This document shows positions 1 through 7,753 of a stretch of 64,000 nt of DNA, piece after piece; position 1 is the stretch's first letter; each line of letters opens with the position of its first letter. A model generated the notes under the pieces. The model made no database searches and was not told the DNA's origin. It saw only the letters and a list, made by a program, of their open reading frames with translations. Position numbers and translations under genes: made by a program. Source of the stretch: Pedobacter frigidisoli (lineage in GTDB: Bacteria; Bacteroidota; Bacteroidia; Sphingobacteriales; Sphingobacteriaceae); the NCBI RefSeq assembly GCF_004331675.1, contig NZ_SJSN01000007.1, forward strand, positions 210,387-274,386. The letters run 5' to 3'.

Positions 1-189
1 AAGCAAAGTGGAAGAAACGTCGTTTCACTGCGCTATGCTTATCAAAAGGAACTGATTCCGCATTTATATCTTGATGTTCGCTTTGAACCGCATATTGATT
101 TGGATAATACAGATAAACAATTGCAGTTTAATCATTCATTTTTCTTGACTTACAAACAGGATTTTAAATTGTTTAAGGTTAAGAAGTAA
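1..189 (+). CDS. C-terminal fragment of an unknown protein
   Basis: An open frame runs from the window edge to a TAA at 187-189 and encodes the last 62 residues of a protein that begins outside the window. The residues alternate between polar and aromatic or aliphatic (for example LYLDVRFEPHIDL and HSFFLTYKQDFKLF), which suggests beta strands of an outer-membrane or barrel-like protein. That is inference only. No family can be named from this piece. Confidence 0.65.
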   Translation, partial: KQSGRNVVSLRYAYQKELIPHLYLDVRFEPHIDLDNTDKQLQFNHSFFLTYKQDFKLFKVKK

Positions 190-872
190 AATTTTGTCTC
201 GGCCAGAAGAGCTTTTTTCTTTTGACAACAAAATTGCCAGCTGAAAATTTTTGTATTTAAGTTAGTGATTTGGCTTGGACGGTGAATCCCCAAAAATTTG
301 TTAGGCTGGGCTTAAGGTTAACGAAGATTTTATGCTAGGGCCTTGCTGGATGAAAATAAAATCAATTGCATTAAAAAACAGTCAGCTGAAGCAGACGGCA
401 ATGAAATGCAATTTGCTTAAAAATATCGCTATTCTTTGCCGTTGGCTTCAGCCAACGGAACTATGAAAATGCTTTTCGGCTTTAGCCAAATTTTTGCGCT
501 TTGCTGGTTTCATTTCCTGCAATATCCTGAGTTTATAAACCCGATAGGAGTGGAAATACTTTTTGTTTGCAGCAACCTTGAATCTGCTGTCATGCTGAGG
601 CACGAAGCATCTGCAAACGATGAAACAGATGCTTCGTACCTCAGCATGACAGAAGTTTGAAAAAGATTCTAATGGATAGTGGGACTAACGCCTCAAAAAA
701 CCTACTGCCGTTGCTTTCCAAATCAAAAAACTATATCTTTCTGTAAATTTATATATCATTTATCTTGTTGATAATCAGTTGATAAAAATAAAATTTAACT
801 TTTATTTAACTATTTCTTACTTCTCATGCAACCAATGTTTGTAATCTGTCATCTTCTATATACAAACACACA
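190..872. other. Gene-free stretch made of repeats
   Basis: This 683-base gap has no convincing gene. A 74-codon open frame at 436-660 is a patchwork of repeats: 531-566 is a reverse-orientation copy of the 'TATTTCCACTNNTATCGGGTTTATAAA' element also found near 7510, 17200 and 53190, and 587-652 is a long hairpin. The last 150 bases before the sigma factor gene are AT-rich and probably hold its promoter, but I cannot fix one. Confidence 0.6.
587..652. repeat. Long hairpin repeat, CTGTCATGCTGAGG type
   Basis: The arms CTGTCATGCTGAGGcACGAAGC and its inverted copy ending CTCAGCATGACAG pair almost perfectly around a short spacer. The layout (GTCAT..GAGG, one variable base, ACGAAGCA) matches the GTCATTGCGAGG hairpins at 10374, 11964 and 13462, so it is a diverged member of the same family. 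Confidence 0.85.
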
Positions 873-1442
873 ATGAAATTGACGCGAAGCTATACGATAA
901 ACGATTTGATGGAGGGCTGCAAAGCCGGCGACCGGAAGATGCAGGAGCTGCTTTATAAGCAAACTGCATCGAAAATGTTGGCCGTTTGTATGCGCTACGC
1001 AAAAGACAGAATGGAGGCTGAAGATGTATTGCAAGTGGGATACATCAAGGTTTTTCAAAAGATTAAGGAATACAGGGGCGACGGTTCTTTCGAAGGCTGG
1101 ATTAGAAGAGTGATGGTGAATACGGCAATTGAAAGTTACCGCAAAAATTTACGGAGCCTGAATGTGGTAGAAATTGATGAGGCTTACGAACAACCATCAA
1201 CAGGATTTGATTTTGGTACTCTGGGCATGCAGGATTTGATGAAAGTGATACAAAAATTGGCAGATGGTTACCGAATGGTTTTCAACATGTACGTAATTGA
1301 GGGCTACTCGCACAAAGAAATAGGAGAAACGCTTGGCATCTCAGAGGGTGCAAGTAAATCGCAACTATCAAGGGCGAGAGCAATATTAAAAGAGGAAATT
1401 ATAAAAATGGAGGGATTTGGTTATGCAACCTATACAGGATAA
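873..1442 (+). CDS. RNA polymerase sigma factor, ECF subfamily
   Basis: This 189-residue protein has the size and two-domain layout of an extracytoplasmic-function sigma factor. Region 2 spans about residues 24-90 (RYAKDRMEAEDVLQVGYIKVFQKI) and region 4 about 125-180, with the helix-turn-helix YSHKEIGETLGISEGASKSQ. It would direct RNA polymerase to a small set of promoters. The next gene overlaps its end by about 20 bases and encodes a membrane protein with a soluble N-terminal part. This is the usual arrangement for a sigma factor and its membrane partner. Which genes it controls cannot be told from the sequence. Confidence 0.93.
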   Translation: MKLTRSYTINDLMEGCKAGDRKMQELLYKQTASKMLAVCMRYAKDRMEAEDVLQVGYIKVFQKIKEYRGDGSFEGWIRRVMVNTAIESYRKNLRSLNVVEIDEAYEQPSTGFDFGTLGMQDLMKVIQKLADGYRMVFNMYVIEGYSHKEIGETLGISEGASKSQLSRARAILKEEIIKMEGFGYATYTG

Positions 1443-2175
1443 GGATTTTGATAAGCTATTTAAAAATGCTTTCGAAGATGCTGAAATTACGCCATCGAGA
1501 GATTTGTGGAGCAGTATCGAAAGTGAGATTGAACCGAAGAAAAAAAGGGTTATACCGATTTACTGGTTATCTGCAGCGGCAGTTTTATTAATTGCCACAG
1601 TTGGGGTTTTGGTTTATCAACAACAAGAGGCAAAACCAAATAAATTCGCAAATCGTGTTGAACCTAAGGTGGTTAAGCCAATTCTCGAAACCCAACCAAT
1701 TAAAGATACTACAAAAACTTTGGTCGTTCCGACGGAGAAAATAATATTACCAGCTACCTCAAAACCTGTTGAAGCAATTGCAAAAACTTCAGTAAAAGAA
1801 ACCGCTAAGCCTTTAGAAAAGCAAACGGTAGTTACTGCTCCTGAAATGCTGAAACAAGAAACTTTTATTGCTAAAGTTGAAGAGCCAAAACAGGAAATCA
1901 TCAAGAAGAAAATTGATGAAGCGATTTTGCAAGCTAATCCTGAAACGGTAATTGCTTCTACAGCCACCACTGTTAAAGCTGATGATGTAAGCGGAGATGA
2001 TAATCAAGTTGAAAATAAAGGCATCAGAAACGTTGGCGATGTGGTAAACTTAATCGTAAACAAAGTGGATAAAAGAAAAGATAAGTTTATTCAGTTTCGT
2101 ACTGATGATGATGATTCTTCACTTTCATCGATAAATATCGGTCCTTTTAAATTTGGGAAAAAAAATAGAAAATAA
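1423..2175 (+). CDS. Single-pass membrane protein, possible anti-sigma partner
   Basis: The protein has about 45 cytoplasmic residues (DKDFDKLFKNAFEDAEITPSRDLW), one membrane helix near residues 45-65 (IYWLSAAAVLLIATVGVLVY), and a long Lys/Pro/Thr/Val-rich region likely to lie in the periplasm. I chose ATG 1423 because the purine run TGGAGGG at 1408-1414 sits 8 bases ahead. A TTG at 1417 is the alternative. The frame overlaps the sigma gene, which implies translational coupling. The N-terminal pattern resembles membrane proteins that follow ECF sigma genes in Bacteroidota. No zinc anti-sigma motif is visible, so an anti-sigma role is inferred from context. Confidence 0.75.
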   Translation: MQPIQDKDFDKLFKNAFEDAEITPSRDLWSSIESEIEPKKKRVIPIYWLSAAAVLLIATVGVLVYQQQEAKPNKFANRVEPKVVKPILETQPIKDTTKTLVVPTEKIILPATSKPVEAIAKTSVKETAKPLEKQTVVTAPEMLKQETFIAKVEEPKQEIIKKKIDEAILQANPETVIASTATTVKADDVSGDDNQVENKGIRNVGDVVNLIVNKVDKRKDKFIQFRTDDDDSSLSSINIGPFKFGKKNRK

Positions 2176-2259
2176 TACCAGGATTAATTAGGATTTAAGG
2201 ATTTCAAGATAAAGTGCTTTAATTCTATCATTCAATCATTCAATAAACACACACGAAAT

Positions 2260-3072
2260 ATGAAACATCTAATTTTTACAACACTTTTGGTAAGCGGGTT
2301 TGCCGGTGTTATGGCTCAGAGCGCTCTTGCTCAACAAGATACAGTGGCTCAGGACACAGTTATCAAAAAGAAAAGTAAATATACCCTAACTATCGGTGGA
2401 GGAAACTTGATTACAAAAACTGGCGATTCTACAGATAATGCAAAAAAAGGCCGCTTCGTTGGTGGAATTACTTTTACCAGAGTGGATTTAGGTTTCTCCA
2501 GATTGATAGACAATGGCGACTTCAACTTATCTCCTAATAACGAGTTTTTAGATTACAAGGGCGGCAAAACCAGTACATTCTCTTTTGATGTTTTACAATT
2601 CGGATACCGCTTTAACTCAAACTTTAAAGTTTACGTCGCCGGTGGTTTCGATTGGACCTTAATTAGATTGAGAGATAACATTACCATTCAGAAAAATCAA
2701 CCAACACTAACATACGTTAACGAGAATATTGCGTTCTCTAAAAACCGTTTCTCCAGTAGCTATGTGCATATTCCATTAAACTTTGAGTTCCGTACAAGTG
2801 AAAGCAAAAAAGGTAAACGTTTCTACTTTGTTGTAGGTTCTGAGGTGAGCTTCTTACTGAACGGTAAGGTTAAACAAATTAGTGATGAGCGTGGGAAAGA
2901 AAAACAATATGATAGCTATCATTTTCAATCTGTTCGTTACGGAGGTACAGTTAGATTCGGTTACGGAGGCTTAGGTTTATTTACCAAATACTATTTCAAT
3001 GATATGTTTACAACTCCTGCACAAGCCGGTTTAAGAAACATGAGCTTCGGTGTAACTTTCGGAATAAATTAG
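2260..3072 (+). CDS. Outer-membrane beta-barrel protein
   Basis: The 270-residue product starts with a signal peptide (MKHLIFTTLLVSGFAGVMAQ) and then shows repeated aromatic-ended strands, such as STFSFDVLQFGYRF and NFKVYVAGGFDW. It ends in MSFGVTFGIN, with glycine and aromatic residues typical of a closing barrel strand. It is the third gene of the sigma factor module and may be the envelope component the module monitors or regulates. A perfect hairpin at 3155-3188 closes the transcript. It belongs broadly to the PorT/OmpA-like barrel proteins, and its substrate is unknown. Confidence 0.8.
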   Translation: MKHLIFTTLLVSGFAGVMAQSALAQQDTVAQDTVIKKKSKYTLTIGGGNLITKTGDSTDNAKKGRFVGGITFTRVDLGFSRLIDNGDFNLSPNNEFLDYKGGKTSTFSFDVLQFGYRFNSNFKVYVAGGFDWTLIRLRDNITIQKNQPTLTYVNENIAFSKNRFSSSYVHIPLNFEFRTSESKKGKRFYFVVGSEVSFLLNGKVKQISDERGKEKQYDSYHFQSVRYGGTVRFGYGGLGLFTKYYFNDMFTTPAQAGLRNMSFGVTFGIN

Positions 3073-3074
3073 GT

Positions 3075-3117
3075 TAGAGAAGTCGGGAGTCAGAAGTCCA
3101 AAAGACCGAAGTCTAAT
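3075..3117. repeat. AAGTCGGGAGTCAGAAGTC tandem-like repeat
   Basis: A string of degenerate GAAGTC(G/C) units follows the barrel gene. Related strings occur at 7708-7755, 29488-29520, 41137-41166 and around 43685-43712, always between genes or at gene ends. Confidence 0.6.
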
Positions 3118-3154
3118 GAACTAGACCAATGAACAATTAAACAAATGAACCAAT

Positions 3155-3188
3155 AAAATCCTGTTTCGGTTAGGCGAAACAGGATTTT
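3155..3188 (+). terminator. Intrinsic terminator after the barrel gene
   Basis: A 14-base-pair perfect stem (AAAATCCTGTTTCG with CGAAACAGGATTTT) closes a 6-base loop and ends in a T run. It lies about 80 bases after the stop of the beta-barrel gene. Confidence 0.9.
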
Positions 3189-3249
3189 CTACGTAAAAAC
3201 ATTTCGCTTTAAACTTTAGTCTTTCTGCTTTTAGCTTTATATTTACCCT

Positions 3250-4242
3250 GTGAGCGATAATATAATTAGCGTTAAAAATTTAACGAAACAATATCAGGCA
3301 GAACAGGCAGGCGGCATTAAAAACATAAGTTTCGATATTAAAAGAGGTGATGTTGTAGCAATCATCGGTGAAAGTGGAAGCGGTAAATCAACTTTGTTAA
3401 AATCTATTTATGGGTTACTGAAGACTGATGAGGGTGAAATTTTTTTCGAGGATGAAAAAGTTAAAGGACCTGATGAACAATTAATTCCTGGCCATAAGCA
3501 AATGAAAATGGTAACTCAGGATTTTTCATTGAACATTTATGCAAAGGTTTACGATAATATTGCCTCACAATTATCGAATACCGATTTAAAAACCAAGGCT
3601 GAAAAAACTTTGGCCATCATGGAGCATTTGCGAATTCTTCCATTACAAAATAAAAAAATTATCGAGCTAAGTGGAGGTGAACAACAACGTGTAGCCATCG
3701 CCAAAGCCATGGTGGCAGATACCAAAGTTTTACTGTTAGATGAACCTTTTAGTCAAGTTGATGCTTTGCTCAAAAACCAATTACGAGCCGATATAAAACG
3801 TGTTGCTGCAGAAACCGGAGTTACTGTAATACTTGTTTCTCACGACCCAGCAGATGGTTTATTCCTTGCAGACCAATTGCTGATTTTGCGAGATGGCGAA
3901 CTCCTACAAACGGGCAAGCCATCAGAGATTTATCAAAATCCAAAACATATCTACACTGCTCAGATTTTGGGTAATGCAGTTGTGTTGTCTAGGGGAGATG
4001 CAGAAAAACTTGGGATAAAAACTTTTGCGGCCTCGGTGGTTTTTTATCCCGAATGGGCAGAAATTAATAGCAACTGGGGTAGTAGACGGTTTGAAGTAAA
4101 AGATGTTTACTACAAGGGTTTTTACGATGAGCTATTGTTAGAACGGAACGGTGTTAATGTCCGTGCCTTGCAATTGAACAGAGGAGAACATAAAAAAAAC
4201 GACCACGTTCAATTGAACATTGGTCGTTTTTTAGAATTTTAA
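3250..4242 (+). CDS. ABC transporter ATP-binding protein
   Basis: This 330-residue ATPase has Walker A GESGSGKS (about residue 39), signature LSGGEQQR, Walker B VLLLDEPF and the switch histidine in VSHDPADG. The first 235 residues resemble importer ATPases such as PotA/CysA-type proteins. The last 95 residues could be a small regulatory or TOBE-like domain. The start is GTG at 3250, with no ATG nearby in frame. No permease or binding protein gene is adjacent, so the substrate is unknown. A strong hairpin lies inside the final codons (4194-4232), so the encoded C-terminus overlaps a terminator. Confidence 0.88.
   Translation: MSDNIISVKNLTKQYQAEQAGGIKNISFDIKRGDVVAIIGESGSGKSTLLKSIYGLLKTDEGEIFFEDEKVKGPDEQLIPGHKQMKMVTQDFSLNIYAKVYDNIASQLSNTDLKTKAEKTLAIMEHLRILPLQNKKIIELSGGEQQRVAIAKAMVADTKVLLLDEPFSQVDALLKNQLRADIKRVAAETGVTVILVSHDPADGLFLADQLLILRDGELLQTGKPSEIYQNPKHIYTAQILGNAVVLSRGDAEKLGIKTFAASVVFYPEWAEINSNWGSRRFEVKDVYYKGFYDELLLERNGVNVRALQLNRGEHKKNDHVQLNIGRFLEF
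4194..4232. terminator. Hairpin terminator inside the 3' end of the ABC gene
   Basis: AAAAAACGACCA pairs with TGGTCGTTTTTT around an inner palindrome GTTCAATTGAAC. The A and T tracts make it usable from either side, and it lies between two convergent genes (stops at 4242 and 4252). Unusually, it is within the last 16 codons of the ABC gene. Confidence 0.85.
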
Positions 4243-4251
4243 ATATTTTTT

Positions 4252-4662
4252 TTATTCTGAAGATGATGCAACCAAAACTATTCTAGCACCAATGCTAGCC
4301 GTTGGTCTAACTGGCAGTGTGTTTCTGTTGTTGTTAAATTGTAGGTAAACCCTTATTCTTCCTGGGAATGAGCTGTAACTGTAAGAATCTGTTCCATAAG
4401 TGAATGGTAGGGCGTCATATCCATCATCATTAAAACGAGCAAATGATAAGATAATTCCATCATCTTCATATTGTTCTATGCGATTATCAGTAATGTCTAC
4501 ATAGTAAAAAAGTCCATTTGTATCACTACCAGAAACCCATTGGTTAGGTTGAATGGTTTTGTACACGGTGATGTTTGGGGTGTCTTGAACAATAGTGTCC
4601 TTTTTGCAAGATGCTAGGCCCAGCGTGGCAATGCAAAGCATTAAAATAGTTAGCTTTTTCAT
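4252..4662 (-). CDS. Small lipoprotein of unknown function
   Basis: The 136-residue product has a type II signal peptide with a clear lipobox (MKKLTILMLCIATLGLASCKK, cleavage before the Cys), so it should be a lipid-anchored envelope protein. The mature part contains a segment, WVSGSDTNGLFYYVDITDNRIEQYEDDGIILSF, that looks like a small beta-rich domain seen in many short Bacteroidota lipoproteins. No catalytic motif is visible. It is convergent with the ABC ATPase gene and only 9 bases separate the two stops. Confidence 0.8.
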   Translation of the reverse strand: MKKLTILMLCIATLGLASCKKDTIVQDTPNITVYKTIQPNQWVSGSDTNGLFYYVDITDNRIEQYEDDGIILSFARFNDDGYDALPFTYGTDSYSYSSFPGRIRVYLQFNNNRNTLPVRPTASIGARIVLVASSSE

Positions 4663-4795
4663 ATTGATTAGTGTTTATTTGTGTGTGTATATTGCTAATG
4701 CAAAATAACTGCCAAAAATGCCGAAATGTTTATTATGGATTAATAATTGTTTAATCAATTACATACAAAATTGAAAAAATATTATTATTTTAATT

Positions 4796-5356
4796 ATGAG
4801 AGGATTATTTCGAATTCTACCTTGGCTCATTATACTAATCGCAGGCTATCTTTTTATTTCTAAGAAATTCAGCATTAGTACATCTGTTGAAAGCAAGCAC
4901 CAGCTTATGGTAGAAAAAATTGAAGCTATTGGTAAACTAGAACTTGTTCGCTATCAAATTAGCGATGTGCTGGAACATAAAAACAAAACAGATTTTTTGC
5001 CCGAAGCAAGTGTTTTATTAATTGTTAAGGCTGAGGCTGTTGGTTGTATCGATTTAACTAAAATAACACGAGAAGATGTTAATATTGATGGAGATACCGC
5101 TGTAGTAAATTTACCACAGCCAGAGATTTGCTATGTTAAAATCGATCACAAAAATTCGAGAGTTTACGATACCAAAATGGCTTTCTTTCGAGAGGCTGGC
5201 TTAGTAGACGAAGCCTATAAAGCTGCTGAAAGACAAGCAACTGCCGAAGTAAAAAAATCTAGCATTCTTTCTCAGACAAAAACCAATGCTACAACTGTTT
5301 TGAAACCGATTATAGAAGGTTTGGGTTATAAAAATGTACGGTTCACTTTTGAATAA
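4796..5356 (+). CDS. DUF4230-like membrane-anchored protein
   Basis: The 186-residue protein begins with one hydrophobic helix (ILPWLIILIAGYLFISKKF, residues 7-25) and continues as a soluble domain. The pattern 'GKLELVRYQISDVLEHKNK' followed by a hydrophobic strand (VLLIVKAEAVGCIDL) is what I recall of DUF4230 proteins. The function of that family is not established. The gene stands alone, read away from the lipoprotein gene, with an AT-rich 130-base upstream region. Confidence 0.7.
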   Translation: MRGLFRILPWLIILIAGYLFISKKFSISTSVESKHQLMVEKIEAIGKLELVRYQISDVLEHKNKTDFLPEASVLLIVKAEAVGCIDLTKITREDVNIDGDTAVVNLPQPEICYVKIDHKNSRVYDTKMAFFREAGLVDEAYKAAERQATAEVKKSSILSQTKTNATTVLKPIIEGLGYKNVRFTFE

Positions 5357-5527
5357 TTAATATGAAAGTGTTTTCTAAAATCAACACGTAATTTTTTTGT
5401 TATGTTTTAATTAACTTAGCAACTGAATTCGGCGTTGATTAATGGCTTCTTACAAAATGTATAGTGTTTTTAGTCGAGCAACACACATTGAAAATATGGT
5501 TAGTTATTCAATTTCTTTAACCCTCTC

Positions 5528-5878
5528 TCATTTCAAAAAATCTTCACGATGTGGATTAAAGATATCAATTAACATTCCTGCCTCAAGGCAAACCACGCCA
5601 TGAAATACATTCGATGGCGCAAAGAAAACATCGCCCTCGTTTAAAATCTTTTTATCCTCGCCCATAGTCACTTCAAAACTTCCTTTTGCTACATAACTCA
5701 ATTGCAAATGCGGATGATTGTGAATAGAACCAATGGAATCTTTTTCAAAATCTACTTTAACCAACATCAGGTTATCATCAAAAGGCATCACTTTACGTTT
5801 AACGCCTCCGCCTAATTCCTCCCAATCTAAATCTTTATCGGTTACTAATGTTTTGTTGGTTAAATCTTTGAAATTCAT
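5528..5878 (-). CDS. Small cupin protein
   Basis: This 116-residue single-domain cupin has motif 1 with metal-ligand candidates (IHNHPHLQLSYVAKGSFEV) and motif 2 (GDVFFAPSNVFHGV). The fold can bind a metal and may act in sugar, amino acid or aromatic chemistry, and nothing here fixes the substrate. It is the most downstream gene of the minus-strand branched-chain amino acid cluster, separated from ilvA by a long hairpin repeat. It may therefore share the transcript or only the neighbourhood. Confidence 0.85.
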   Translation of the reverse strand: MNFKDLTNKTLVTDKDLDWEELGGGVKRKVMPFDDNLMLVKVDFEKDSIGSIHNHPHLQLSYVAKGSFEVTMGEDKKILNEGDVFFAPSNVFHGVVCLEAGMLIDIFNPHREDFLK

Positions 5879-5904
5879 TTTTTGAAATTTTGTTCCTAAG
5901 GTTT

Positions 5905-6030
5905 GTCATTCTGAACACAGTGAAGAATCCCATGCCATAGAAAACTACCGTAAATATACCCGAGCCAAAGCTAGTAGGTTAAGTTCAGCCAATGCTAATC
6001 GGCTGGAGATTCTTCGTTCCTCAGAATGAC
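5905..6030. repeat. Long hairpin repeat between ilvA and the cupin gene
   Basis: GTCATTCTGA..GAAGAATC at the left end is the inverse of GATTCTTCG..TCAGAATGAC at the right end, with about 75 unrelated bases between the arms. It is the GTCATTCTGA variant of the window's main hairpin family. Confidence 0.8.
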
Positions 6031-6068
6031 AGCAAGATTAAATTTTAATAGCTTTTCTTTCAGCTCCC

Positions 6069-7319
6069 CTAAACCAAATACTCAAACAAAGTCTGGTCTT
6101 GATTCAGCTCAATAATTTCGAATTTAAACTCTTTCATTCTTTCGAGCAAACTTGCGTAATCATCTTTATTTGTGAGTTCAATTCCCACCAACGCAGGACC
6201 GTTCTCTTTGTTTGTTTTTTTAATAAACTCAAAACGGGTAATATCATCATGCGGACCTAGAACCTCATTTACAAATAATTTTAGCGCTCCTGGTCTCTGC
6301 GGGAAACGAACAATGAAATAATGTTTCAAGCCCTCGAATAACAAAGATTTCTCTTTAATTTCCTGCATGCGCTCGATATCATTATTGCCACCACTTACGA
6401 TGCAAACAACAGTTTTGCCAGCAATTTGGTCTTTTAACTGCTCTAAAGCTGCAACCGATAATGCACCTGCAGGTTCTACAACAATCGCATCTTCATTATA
6501 AAGCTTTAAAATAGTGGTACAAATTTGCCCTTCAGGAATTAAGTATGTAGAACTTAGTAGCTCCTTGCAATATTTGTAAGTTATCCAACCCATTCTTTTT
6601 ACCGCCGCACCATCTACAAAGCGTTCAATATTTTCGACCGTTATCGGTCCGCCATTTTTAAGTGCTTCACTTAATGATGGAGCACCCATGGGTTCTACAC
6701 CGAAAATTTTTACATCAGGCTTTACTGTTTGCAAGTAAGAACTAACGCCCGAAGCTAAGCCACCACCACCAACAGGCACAATTATGGCATCTAAATCAGG
6801 TAAATCCTGAAAAATTTCCATTGCAACAGTGGCTTGTCCCTCAATTACTTTCTCATCATCAAAAGGCGGAATAAACGTCGATGATTTTTCTTCACAATAA
6901 ATTAAGGCCTCTTTTAAACAATCATCAAAGGTATCGCCAACCAAAACAATCTCAATATTGTCGCCACCAAACATATTTACTTGCTTAATCTTTTGCTTTG
7001 GCGTTATTTCGGGCATAAATATTACACCTTTGATATTTAACTTTTTGCAAGAATAAGCTACGCCTTGGGCATGATTACCAGCACTTGCACAGACAATACC
7101 ATTTTTTAACGAATCTGCTTTTAAGGTACTTATTTTATTATAAGCACCACGCAATTTGTAGGAACGTACAATTTGTAAATCTTCTCTCTTGAGATAAATA
7201 TTTGCATGGTATTTTAACGATAAGCCCTCATTAAACTCAAGAGGAGTACGTTTTACAACACCTTCTAAAGTTTTAAAAGCGCCCTCAAAATCGAAAGTAT
7301 TTTTTATTGTATTAGTCAT
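6069..7319 (-). CDS. ilvA: Threonine dehydratase (threonine ammonia-lyase)
   Basis: The enzyme turns threonine into 2-oxobutanoate, the committed step to isoleucine, using pyridoxal phosphate. The cofactor lysine lies in SYKLRGAYNK (about residue 55), followed by SAGNHAQGVAY and the glycine loop PVGGGGLASG. The C-terminal 90 residues (HYFIVRFPQRPGALKLFVNEVLGPHDDITRFEF) form one ACT-like regulatory domain, as in the short biosynthetic IlvA of many bacteria, which suggests isoleucine control. At 416 residues it has the usual length. A TATCAAG-type repeat occupies its 5' leader, and 434 bases of repeats separate it from leuA. Confidence 0.96.
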   Translation of the reverse strand: MTNTIKNTFDFEGAFKTLEGVVKRTPLEFNEGLSLKYHANIYLKREDLQIVRSYKLRGAYNKISTLKADSLKNGIVCASAGNHAQGVAYSCKKLNIKGVIFMPEITPKQKIKQVNMFGGDNIEIVLVGDTFDDCLKEALIYCEEKSSTFIPPFDDEKVIEGQATVAMEIFQDLPDLDAIIVPVGGGGLASGVSSYLQTVKPDVKIFGVEPMGAPSLSEALKNGGPITVENIERFVDGAAVKRMGWITYKYCKELLSSTYLIPEGQICTTILKLYNEDAIVVEPAGALSVAALEQLKDQIAGKTVVCIVSGGNNDIERMQEIKEKSLLFEGLKHYFIVRFPQRPGALKLFVNEVLGPHDDITRFEFIKKTNKENGPALVGIELTNKDDYASLLERMKEFKFEIIELNQDQTLFEYLV

Positions 7320-7320
7320 T

Positions 7321-7356
7321 TTTCAGTATCTAGTAGTGAGAATCAAGTATCAAGAT
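7321..7356. repeat. TATCAAGTAG tandem-type repeat
   Basis: Degenerate units of 'agTATCaAGTAGtGAGaATCAAGTATCAAG' type stand directly before the ilvA start codon. The same string lies next to gene starts or ends at 12708, 22757 and 41168. Confidence 0.75.
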
Positions 7357-7386
7357 TTGAATCACACCTATTTCTTTTGAAAAGCA

Positions 7387-7541
7387 GGTTTCAGTGCTTT
7401 TTGGTTATTTCAGTCCTGCTATTCGTTGCAATCTTTTTTAACTTCTGTCATGCGCTTCATTTCCGTCATTGCGAGGAGGAACGACGTGGCAATCTCTCTC
7501 GCTATTTCTCCAAAAAAGTATTTCCACTGCTATCAGGTTTA
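7387..7541. repeat. Composite dispersed repeat, copy 1
   Basis: The series 'GGTTATTTCAGTCCTGC', 'TTCCGTCATTGCGAGGAGG', 'AACGACGTGGCAATCT' and 'TATTTCCACTGCTATCAGG' recurs in the same order and orientation at 17073-17227. A decayed partial copy lies near 53130-53225. The element carries half of a GTCATTGCGAGG hairpin. Confidence 0.8.
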
Positions 7542-7574
7542 GAAAACACTTAAAGCAGTATTTCAAATTAAAAA

Positions 7575-7697
7575 AACACCCCGCCTTTCAGGCACCCCTC
7601 TAAAAGAGGGGAATTCCCCTCGCATTTTATAAAACCCTATAGTTTATGCATCCAGCATTCCCCTCTTCCAGAGGGGTGTCCGCAGGACGGGGTGTTC
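7575..7697. repeat. Large C/G-rich inverted repeat
   Basis: AACACCCCG..CACCCCTCTaaaAGAGGGGAATT on the left mirrors AATTCCCCTCTtccAGAGGGGTG..CGGGGTGTT style sequence on the right. Each arm also contains its own small hairpin (CCCCTCT/AGAGGGG). Confidence 0.8.
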
Positions 7698-7753
7698 CTT
7701 TCAGCTTTAGTCATTCTTGTCTTCCGACTTTCTGACCTCGGTCTTCTGACTCC

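Larger units (their letters stand above)
7320..7753. other. Repeat-filled spacer between leuA and ilvA
   Basis: No gene is visible. In order it holds a TATCAAG tandem repeat (7321-7356), a 155-base composite repeat (7387-7541) also present at 17073-17227, a C/G-rich hairpin pair (7575-7697) and an AAGTCGG string (7708-7755). Transcription from leuA into ilvA would have to cross the large hairpin. Confidence 0.75.

Noticed and set aside
436..660. 74-codon open frame before the sigma factor gene
   Set aside because: It is made of an inverted hairpin repeat and another dispersed element, lacks a recognisable start signal and has no protein-like features.
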